Shown here piece by piece: positions 55,481 through 64,000 of a DNA stretch of 64,000 bases. Under the pieces are notes generated by a model, which was not told the origin of the DNA, did not search any database, and was given only the letters and a program-made list of their open reading frames with translations. The stretch spans positions 916,553 through 980,552 of the forward strand of contig CAJNAR010000168.1 in assembly GCA_905220665.1 (NCBI GenBank). Reading direction: 5' to 3'. This DNA comes from Albugo candida. Taxonomy: Eukaryota > Oomycota > Peronosporomycetes > Albuginales > Albuginaceae. Both the position numbers and the translations under genes were made by a program. Each line of letters starts with the position of its first letter. Position 1 is the first letter of the stretch.

Positions 55481-57786
55481 TAATGAATGACGTTTGGCTG
55501 CAAACTTCGCATGCTCGTATTAAAGGTTCCATTCAAGTCGAAGATGGGCCACGTCACTACTTACTCGACGAGCTTTAGCGCTTCTTGAGTAACAGGCTCG
55601 ATGAAATCAACAAACCATCCATCTTAATATCACGATCTCCTGCAAACAAAAGTATTGGAATCGTCCTTAATTGAGAGAAAAGAGGCATCGCATGCCTAAG
55701 TATTTTATGGATCAGGTACTCTAGCATGGTAGTGACCTATGGAGTCAGGTACCTCTAGCGGAGAGCATTACGCGTTTCAATATCGGCAGCAGCATAACCT
55801 CCTTTACAGTGATTCACTCGACTACGACTAACCGGCGGTATGGCGTAATCAAGTCGTACCTGAGCTGTTGATATAGTCGTGTATCTAAGGCGCTTACTCT
55901 TCTCGTAGTTACCCTGTTGGTGCTGTTGCTCGTCGAGCGGATATGTAAAAATGCCAGCTAAATTCCTGCATCTGAGCGACAAGGAGAGCAAAATCGGGCT
56001 GTCACGTTTTCGAAACGGATTAGGTGGAGTACGAGAGTCATCCCGATACACAGAGGTGTCATCAGTTGTGTTGGCAGGTGAGCGAAGACGGTTGCATTGG
56101 GAAGACATTGCCGAAACTGGCGTTTCATTTTTAGAAAATAAAACTCGTAATCAATGGTTTAGATCAAGTACAATGTGCGACTAGAAACTTGAAGCACATT
56201 TTTAAGTCTCTCCAACAAGTTGGTCCGTGCACAACATCAAAAGCCACACGATTTCCCCCGTTCTGATCGTTGTTCGTATCATATTCATCCCTAATTCTTT
56301 ATCCGATCCAAGTTAAAACGCCCAAGGCTAATTCAGCTCTTCAGCTTGGATTATGAAACCCGCATATAAAGATTTCTTTTTTCCATCGGTGTTTTTTTAG
56401 ACTGCGTGCTTTAAAGTAGGATCGATGACTAAGATCTTTGATGCTGTTAAATTGTGTTACTAACCGCAGTATTGTCAACCCTCAAAGGCTTGGAGTCTAT
56501 CTTAGACGCGCCTTTATAAACCAGCACTGTATTGGGACAATTAGAAAATCTTGGAGTATTACGTTGAAAATCTCGGCGTCACAATCGATCCATAATGTGT
56601 CATTGCCCGCCAAAAGCATGTCATTCTCGTGTAGGATTCCTTGTCCCGTTTCTTCCATTGAATTTCGCAAAGAAGTTTTGCAGAATCGAAAAGCCCGAAC
56701 AGATTCATTATTGACCGTGAAGAAGACGAGTATCAGTCTTAAGGACGGCAAAATGATCATCATATTGTTTATGTAAAATATCGAACGATTGCCTGGACGA
56801 TGCTGGCGATTAAGTGAGCAGAGAGGCCATTGAAATTGCTACATTGTGACATAGCTCTATACATTCATTCCTCAGCAACGCAGAAAACATAGGAGCACTT
56901 GAACTTGATAAAACATCAAGTTCACTACTCTATCAGTCTAATGGGAGTCTGACTGTCTAGATAAATACCGCATATCCGTATGTCATTAGGCGTATTCCAT
57001 TCTGCAACTCCCAGGGAACGTGATATGCGATTTCTCACACGTCATACGTGGAGGAAGAACCCGCTCTTTTGAGTTTTTTTCTTACAATAAGTACACTGAG
57101 GTTTATGTAAAGGCTTCAGGTGCTTCAAATCGCCTACAGTGGTTGATGCTTTCAACTTGGCCTTGGATCTGCGTTTCAAGCGCTAATTAAATGACACATA
57201 TGTATCTATTAAAAAGGCAAAGACATCGGAAGTAAAACTCCACCCATTTTTTTCGATGCGTAAGATAACGTCTCAACAGTAGCTCAATCAGAATTGACAA
57301 ACGCTTTCCATCAACAAAAACGGCATGTCCACGCACTTGCGCTGTCAGTGAGAATAGAACTGACCTGGTAACAGAGTGAACAGACAGCGACAATTAATAT
57401 GGCCCAACCGTTTGATGAGTCCTCGAAATATGTAAGCAGATTAAAACGTTGCATTACATCTACGTTTCCTCTTAATTGTATACCGTGAAGGTCCGTGCAA
57501 GGAAGCCAATATTGAATGCCGTCATGAATTCTTTGTGTATTAACTGCCAGTAGCGTTAAGCAGATATTTCTATTTTTCTTGAATTAATTTCTTTGCGGCC
57601 ATTGCTCCACTTCATCAAAGAGCAATATGAATAAAGAGGTAGGATGAGAATGATGGACAGCGCGAGTTGTAAGCGGTAACATGGCCCGGCAGAGAAATGT
57701 GCAAGCTCTTTGTTGCATCTGTTTTCTTGGCTGAAATGTGATGTGCGATAGAAGTGTGGTGATAGATGTGGATGGTAGGTAAGAAT
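55481..57786. other. Gene-poor stretch without supported genes
   Basis: About 2.3 kb. Unassigned ORFs include 55,755-56,108 (minus, 117 codons), 55,951-56,184 (plus) and 56,438-56,776 (plus). None has a motif or signal I recognise, and the first two overlap antisense. Confidence 0.35.
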
Positions 57787-57966
57787 ATGAAGGAGATTTT
57801 GTTGCTCGCGTCGATGTTGTTGACTACATTACTTGCGACATTAGCAATTATGATGGCGCCATTTCCGTATACCACTAAATGTTATACCATTCTACTCGTC
57901 AAGTTCGCACACAAACAAATATGGTTAGTAAGGCTATTTGAGATGGAGAATGATCAAGCCGATTGA
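57787..57966 (+). CDS. Candidate small secreted or membrane peptide (59 aa)
   Basis: The ATG at 57787 starts MKEILLLASMLLTTLLATLA, a plausible signal peptide or membrane helix, followed by 39 residues with one Cys (TTKCYTILLVKFAHKQ). No motif. Short hydrophobic ORFs arise by chance, so support is weak. Confidence 0.25.
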   Translation: MKEILLLASMLLTTLLATLAIMMAPFPYTTKCYTILLVKFAHKQIWLVRLFEMENDQAD

Positions 57967-58499
57967 GATGAAACCGCATGTTTTAATAGTAACGGTTGTC
58001 AGAAGTGCGCTCTATTTGAACTGATTACGCATTCACCATTCGCGCTACATCAATATGGATACTTGCAGGCGACCGTATCATCAGACGAATCGTGATTGCT
58101 TCACATACTGAGAAATAGACCACCTCTTAGCCGATAAAAATGACTTTCGGGTCATTCCTTTAAGGTCACCAATACTACTCAAGATCACTTAAACGAAGAA
58201 ATGATATGTACAATGAGATTGTGATACAAAGATGATAAGTGATGGAGGATTATGCTTATTTATTTTTGACTGGAATTTGTTTTGGTAGGCTATTTCATTC
58301 AAACTTCAGCATGGTATACCTACCTTTTAGCGCACAAGAACGAAGAACACCCTTGCATGAGCGACTTTGAGGTAGACAAAGATGATCGCCACAAGATTAA
58401 GATGTTTTCCTGCACTTCTACTCTTAGACTACGTAAAATGCTCGCTAAGCGCTAAAAGCCAATGAGGAATAGAAAAGTGATGAGAGTAGCATTCATCTT

Positions 58500-58862
58500 T
58501 CAACAATGTAACGGATGGTGTTTGGATGATATGAAATAAGTCTTATCCGAATTTGCTTCGAGCGCGTCAAAGCAATGCACTTTCTTACATCCCTTGGCTT
58601 GCTTGAACGAGTTCTCGGGGCAAAGATTTGAGAAAATGATTGGACCATGTAAAGTTTTTACCTGATGTATGAAGTCCATCATGAGAGTTGCCAGGAACAA
58701 TTCAGAAGACTTAGGTCCTCCAATCGTTTTAATACTACAAAATACAAAGAAATAATGTTGTTTCAATAGATTCAAACCTACGATCTTTGTTGCTGGCCCT
58801 ACTTGCGGTGAGGTGGAATTTGGCTGGACCATGTGCAAAAATGAATCCGTTAGAGAATGCAT
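58500..58862 (-). CDS. Hypothetical protein (120 aa)
   Basis: ORF of 120 codons with ATG at 58862. It includes QHYFFVFCSIKTIGGPKSSE and CPENSFKQAKGCKKVHCFDA. There is no recognisable domain, signal or neighbour. It could be chance or a relic. Confidence 0.25.
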   Translation of the reverse strand: MHSLTDSFLHMVQPNSTSPQVGPATKIVGLNLLKQHYFFVFCSIKTIGGPKSSELFLATLMMDFIHQVKTLHGPIIFSNLCPENSFKQAKGCKKVHCFDALEANSDKTYFISSKHHPLHC

Positions 58863-59049
58863 GTTAAAAGATATTGGTAATCGTAAATTTCATATTTTTT
58901 GGATGCGAGGCATCAACTTAGACTGTACTAGACGCTTAATACCTATACATGATTAATAGGATCTGTTCAATTCGAGAGTATTGAAATATGAGAAGGATGC
59001 GCGAAATATAGACCGCCATTTTGTAATTTGGATGTCAGCTTACTTTTCT

Positions 59050-62000
59050 GATGCAGCAAGAGCTCGATCTTACCTTTACCAAAGAAGCTCTAAAACGGGA
59101 AGAAAAAGAACTATCAATGGAGGCATTGGGTGATGGTATAAGAGAGGACGAAAAGTTGGTAATATTGCTGGGAAGGCTATCGGATGAAATTGATCAGATA
59201 AGCAAGATCATTTAAAACATTCAACATTTGAAACATTCAACATTTAAAACATTCAAGGGACCAATATTTTACAGGCTAAAGAAATGTTCCGCAGAGAGTT
59301 TAAAGGCTTACAAAGAAAGGAAGCTAATCAAGTGGCGTTGCGAGCTACGAGGTACAAGAACAAAGGTCCCCGTAGGGAATGGAATAGGATTAAGAAACTC
59401 CACAAAAAGGTCGATATCAAATGCTTTCATTGTAACAAGCTTGACATATGAAAAAGGATTGCTAGAAATTAACAATCAAAATAAAGAAAAGAGCGAACAC
59501 GCTTTTTCTTCCTATGAAAGTAATCAGTGTGAATGGATACTACTGGATAGTGATGCATCTGGCCACATGCCATTCAATCAAAAAGATTTCATCCAGCTTC
59601 ACCCGATGAAGAACCATGTCAACATATCAATTGCAAATGGAGGGAAGCTAGAAGCAACGGGTATCGGAAATATACATTTGGCACTTCCAAATGGAGAAAA
59701 GATTCGCGTGGAAGATGTTATGTATGTTCCAAAGCTCGACAAACGACTCTTGTCAGTACTGCAATGAACAGAAAAGGTATACAAGTAACTTTTGGAAAGT
59801 CAAATTGTGAAATCAGCAGTGAAACGACAAAGATTATCACTAGTGAGCGCAGTGGAAAAGTATTCGTATCATATGGAATTATATCTGAAAGTGCTCTTTT
59901 TGACAAAGAGCAGCAACACACACTAGAAGCGAATGAAGAAATATGGCACGCAAGATTAGGACACATATCAAAATAGAGGATGGAAAAAGCTAAAAAGTAC
60001 GTGACAGGATACAGAATTAAGGCTCAACAAAGCTATTTGGAAAACGAAAACGTTTTATCTGAAGGATGCTTGGATAGAAAAGCTTTTGTAAAACCTAAAA
60101 TCAAGACAAAGAAAACTCTGGAATTAGTTCATAGTGATGTCATGGGTCCAATGAGGAAAAAGTCACAAGGTGGTACAAGGTAGATGGTATCATTTATCGA
60201 CGATTATTCCAGATATGTCAAAGCTTAATTCATGAAATTCAAAACCGAAGTAGTGGACTCATTCAAAAACTACAAAGCGTTTATGGAAAATCAGACCAGT
60301 AAGGAAATCAAGAGCATCAGAACCGATAATGGCACAGAATATATGAAAAAATCATTTGGAGCAATATGTCTTGCAAATGGTATCCGACAGCAAACGACTG
60401 TTCCTTTCTCTCCGCAGCAAAACCAACTAGCTGAAAGGATGAACAGAAAATTGACGGAAAGTGCACGTTCAATGCTTTCACACATGAACTTGGATGAAAT
60501 TTGGTGGGCGGAAGCAATGAATACAGCTACCTGTATTACAAATCGTCTACTGAGGGCATCAAACGGAATCAAAACACCTCGTGAAATCATGTTTGGAAAC
60601 CGGATATCTCACATTTCATTATGTTTTGCTCACCTGGATTTGCGCACGTCGACAAATCGGAAAGATCGAAATTCGAGAACAAGGGCGCTCCTTGTATTTT
60701 CTGGGCTAATTCGAAGATGCAAAAGGATATCGCATCGGGAATCAAAAACGAAGACGAATTGAGCTAACACGTTCGGCAACGTTTGAAGAAAAGACCCCGC
60801 TCAATTGTTGTAGAAATATTACACACAGATGGTAATGCAACAGACCAGGTTTTCGAAGATTCGGATAATGATGAAATCACACTTGATGCACGAAATGATT
60901 TTAATGATGTCTCGATGGAAAACATTGAAGAGAATAACGATCAAGGATGCCACGATACCGAATTGGAAGAAGACGAGGTTGACAGAAGCATTGTACCTAG
61001 GGGGAGCATAGATGGTTCGAATGGCTCGCCGTTATTTGTCCCATATAGGTCCAATACTGCACTACCGACTGGTACGAACGAGCAAGAAATAGTTACTTAT
61101 GAACAATCAACGGCAATAGTACCATCACACGATCGTCCATGAAAAATATACAGGATTGAATATGAGCAGGCAAACGCAGCATTAGAGACATCTGCGACAT
61201 ATGACGAAACAGTTCATTCTCCAGAAGGTAGATTCTGGAAGCAAGCTATTGAAATTGAGCTGTCAGTATAAAAGAACATAATGGTTTGGACATGTGTAGA
61301 TCGAATTCCGCTGAAGAAGGTCATTGGTACAAAATGGGTATTTACAATTATCAGAAAGGAGTACGGTAAAATTGACAGATACAAAGCCCGAGTAGTTGCT
61401 TGGATATAGACAAACGCATGGGGTGGACTACATGGAAACTTACTCGCCTGTGGCCAATATGAATTCAATTCGAGAATTTTTAGCTTATTGATGTCACATT
61501 GGAGCTTATATTCATCAATTTGATGTGTACGCGGCATTCTTAAATGGGAACTTGAAAGAAGAAGTGTATGTTTTTCTCCTAAAGGATTCAAAATTCGTTC
61601 AAACAAAGTTCTAAAATTAAATCGAAGCCTCAATGGATTGAAACAAGCTGCATCGACTTGGTACAAGACTATCTCAGACTTTAACATTGAAATGAACTTC
61701 AATCAGTGCAAGAAAGACCCCTGCATCTTTGTTAGACGACAGGGTAAATCATTCTTACTGGTCACATTGTACGTTGATGATATACTCATTGGATCACAAT
61801 GCAAGGATAGAATTGGCGATTTTTGACGATGAGTTATCAAAACATTTTAAGCTCAAGAAACTTGGCAATGTTCGATTCGTAGTTGGTATTGAAGTAAACT
61901 ATGATCGACTGGAGAAAGTAATGTGTATCAGTCAGAAAGCAAGCGTATCGAGAATGGTCGAGAAATACAATCAAGTCAAAGCTAAAGAAGTTGCTAATCC

Positions 62001-62215
62001 TTGTATTAAAGACACTTCCTCACGAAAATCGAAACAAAAGATCAATTGGCTGATTTCTTAACGAAAGTCATTTCGACGAAACAATTCCAGCAATTGGTGC
62101 GGAAATCAAACGTCTGGAATTGTGCATCGAAGAGTGTCGCAATGGCATCAGCCAATCATAAGATCGGAAAGTGGTTCTGCCAATCGGATGCTGATATTCG
62201 AGGTCAAGAAACAAT
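59050..62215 (+). mobile_element. Ty1/Copia retrotransposon, degraded but nearly full order
   Basis: Plus-strand Copia polyprotein in order. Gag end: LSDEIDQISKII, then KEANQVALRATRYKNKGPR and IKCFHCNKL, a broken zinc knuckle. Protease: WILLDSDASGHM then YVPKLDKRLLSV. GAG-pre-integrase: IWHARLGHISK. Integrase: ELVHSDVMGPM, SFIDDYSRYVKA, IRTDNGTEYM and FSPQQNQLAERMNRKLTESA. An acidic linker follows, then RT: GTKWVFTIIRKEYGKIDRYK, TLYVDDILIG, LSKHFKLKKLGNVRFVVGIE. It ends NQVKAKEVANPC, and a short RNase H tail (QLADFLTKVIST-like) near 62,060 follows a deletion. At least ten stops or shifts. LTRs and primer-binding site were not recognised. Confidence 0.88.
59209..59256 (+). repeat. Three tandem 16-bp units
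   Basis: CATTTAAAACATTCAA, CATTTGAAACATTCAA and CATTTAAAACATTCAA in direct succession, inside the gag part of the Copia relic, where it disrupts the frame. Confidence 0.9.
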
Positions 62216-62609
62216 GTAAAGACAGTGCATCATATTCCACCAATCAAGATTGATAGAGCGGAGCTTATAAGGCAATGCGTAAAGGCTAGGGCTTAGAATA
62301 GTAACAACAACTAAGAACCGTAATATAATCACTTTCCCTTGTACCAACTAAAACAACATAAATACATATTGCACATTGTCAAAAGTAGACTGCGATTGAT
62401 CTACTATATAGCAGTCAAATGTAGAACGAAATTCCTAACCGATTCTCCCTACTCAATGCTTTCATTTGATGTTATTATCAAGCGACAACGCATTCGTAGG
62501 CTAACAAAGGACATTTGAGCTTCTTTAAAAAGCATGTAATGAACTTTAAAAAAAGATTAATATTTATGAACTAAAAAAAGCTATACTATTCTACACTGAC
62601 TTTGCTCGC
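62216..62609. other. No supported gene; possible Copia 3' flank
   Basis: About 390 bp, AT-rich. A degraded LTR is possible but no matching copy exists upstream of the element. Confidence 0.35.
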
Positions 62610-63100
62610 TGAGTGACGCGGTTGTGCACGGAACAATATTACATCCAGCTCCTCAACTTCACTGGCTTCAATTGCGTCGGATGTAAGGAGTGGACCATTA
62701 AGATCGTCTACGCGCTTTTTCACGGCTTGCAAGTCACTGGCAAGCTATTCCTATACTTGGTCATCCTGGCCCTGTTCAAGAATGAGCTCTTCCAGACGAA
62801 AATAGCGATCTTGGACTTGTCGCATGTGCCCATCATCTTCCACCACCGTTTCCAGATGACGCATCTGGTTATGTCGAGCCAACTCATTCCTGGCGTCCGC
62901 GTCACTTTTAATGCGCTAAAAAAACGTCTCTTATTCACGCGTGGGACAAATCTCGTCTCCTCAACGAGATTTCCATTTGCGTCTATCTGCTGGTGCATCT
63001 TCCGGCAATGGCGACGCTAATTCCTTGCCACCATCGTCCTACGTCTAGCAAGAGAAGGAATAAGGCAGACCCCTCCAACATTACTTGATTCAGACATTGC
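62610..63100 (-). pseudogene. Decayed coiled-coil coding fragment, family unknown
   Basis: Minus-strand pieces in two or three frames: MHQQIDANGNLVEETRF; RIKSDADARNELARHNQM; RHLETVVEDDGHMRQVQDRY with FRLEELILEQGQDD; LASDLQAVKKRVDDLNGPLL. The heptad-like Leu and charged residues indicate coiled coil. Stops separate the pieces. The plus-strand ORF over the same bases (62,613-63,020) is a shadow. I cannot name the gene. Confidence 0.4.
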
Positions 63101-63224
63101 GTTTGAACAATGAGTGTATTCGTCGTTTCGCCGAACGGTTTTATACACTATCCATTTTTGTTTTGAAAGCTAGGGTCCGTTTCGTCGCATTCAGAGAAGT
63201 GAAGGAATAATGAATAATGAATAA

Positions 63225-63241
63225 GGGTTTAGGGTTTAGGG
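63225..63241 (+). repeat. Interstitial telomere-like repeat
   Basis: GGGTTTAGGGTTTAGGG, about 2.4 units, 520 bp before the terminal array. Confidence 0.95.
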
Positions 63242-63761
63242 TGCTGATATACGGGGAGAGATGCCCAGACGAGAACTGTGTAGACCCAAAGAGCTTGAGA
63301 TTCTATTAGAAAGTTAACACAGTAGTGAGAAGACTATACAATAGAGCTAATAGTCTAATAGCGCACTTTCGCTGACTTCATCAGTGGGCCAACTATTGAC
63401 ACTCACCTTGCTCTATCAATAACACTTGTGTAGTACAAGGTAAATTGAATAGTGAGCACGGAAATGCAAAATCGATGGCCAGGAGCGTCCGAGAAAGCTG
63501 ATAGGCTTTTAACGGGCTCCAGAGGGCTCTCCGTTGGTCCATAAAGTCGTAAAAACTGCGCATTGGCTGTTAAGTAACGTGCTGGACGCGGATTGGCGGA
63601 AATAACGGGTGGCGTAGCCAGGAGGAAAGGTGTTGCTGGGATGTGGTGGGAATGTATCGGGTACCGGTTGTGCCATCAGGAGTGAGGAGGAATATGAAGG
63701 CTCCCAGCAATTCACGGTACTATTGGTGTGGATATGTGTGTGAGGGCATATAGAGGTGCAT
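63242..63761. other. Subtelomere-proximal DNA without genes
   Basis: About 520 bp joining the interstitial repeat to the telomere; no ORF with support. It may be a telomere-associated sequence shared by other chromosome ends. Confidence 0.5.
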
Positions 63762-64000
63762 GGGGTTTAGGGTTTAGGGTTTAGGGTTTAGGGTTTAGGG
63801 TTTAGGGTTTAGGGTTTAGGGTTTAGGGTTTAGGGTTTAGGGTTTAGGGTTTAGGGTTTAGGGTTTAGGGTTTAGGGTTTAGGGTTTAGGGTTTAGGGTT
63901 TAGGGTTTAGGGTTTAGGGTTTAGGGTTTAGGGTTTAGGGTTTAGGGTTTAGGGTTTAGGGTTTAGGGTTTAGGGTTTAGGGTTTAGGGTTTAGGGTTTA
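63762..64000 (+). repeat. Telomere, (TTTAGGG)n, about 34 copies
   Basis: Uninterrupted TTTAGGG array to the last base, G-rich strand running 5' to 3' towards the right edge, as expected at a right-hand chromosome end. The repeat type occurs in oomycetes, plants and several algae. Confidence 0.99.

Noticed and set aside
62613..63020. 135-codon plus-strand ORF near the telomere
   Set aside because: Antisense of a more protein-like coiled-coil relic; its own composition is hydrophobic without motif.
1..64000. CRISPR array, bacterial operon or prophage
   Set aside because: Introns, telomere and eukaryotic gene families exclude a prokaryotic origin; no spaced repeats of CRISPR type were seen.

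Overview
The window is a chromosome end from a eukaryote, most likely an oomycete and plausibly a downy-mildew-like biotroph. It finishes in about 34 copies of the TTTAGGG telomere repeat. Its genes carry very small GT-AG introns (about 34-59 nt, most ending in TAG) and use the standard code. The subtelomere holds an RXLR-EER-like secreted peptide, cysteine-rich secreted proteins and many transposon remnants. Species assignment is inference; the telomere repeat alone would also fit other lineages.

Positions 1-12,400 are a compact, apparently intact gene block. In order it holds: the 3' end of a PX-domain gene, a Slo/BK-type potassium channel, a sphingomyelin-synthase-like PAP2_C membrane enzyme (minus), a roadblock-type dynein light chain (minus), the GPI-transamidase subunit PIG-U (plus, only 55 bp from the roadblock start codon), a DHHC-like palmitoyltransferase with an altered DHHC motif, importin beta (minus), and a 75-residue tail-anchored protein. 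Several of these are split by introns so small that the single-frame ORFs are misleading; I rebuilt their exons from splice sites and protein continuity.

Positions 12,400-36,400 are a transition zone. Weakly supported hypothetical genes and two secreted-protein genes (14,176-15,030 and 24,155-25,669) sit among decayed genes. These include an ankyrin/zinc-finger gene, a Copia remnant, a CEP164-like centriole gene, a WDR4/Trm82-like gene and a CCDC43-like gene. A cysteine-rich ORF and a short secreted QTLR-EER peptide lie at 35.4-36.4 kb.

Positions 36,400-63,760 are dominated by dead mobile elements: two pogo-type, two Ty3/Gypsy, one Mutator-like with repeat-built termini, one PIF/Harbinger with both of its ORFs, one Tc1/mariner and one Copia. 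Among them is a decayed fragment of an axonemal outer-arm dynein heavy chain and a second gene with the CxDC cysteine signature. The last 240 bp are telomere.

The most interesting signals are these. (1) Decayed genes for motile-cilium parts (dynein heavy chain, CEP164-like, possibly a CFAP57-like WD40 gene) share one subtelomere, suggesting relaxed selection on flagella or decayed duplicates. (2) Two genes share a Cys...Cys-x-Asp-Cys module and could belong to a candidate secreted family. (3) A perfect 90-bp inverted repeat flanks 581 bp inside a degraded Mutator-like element.
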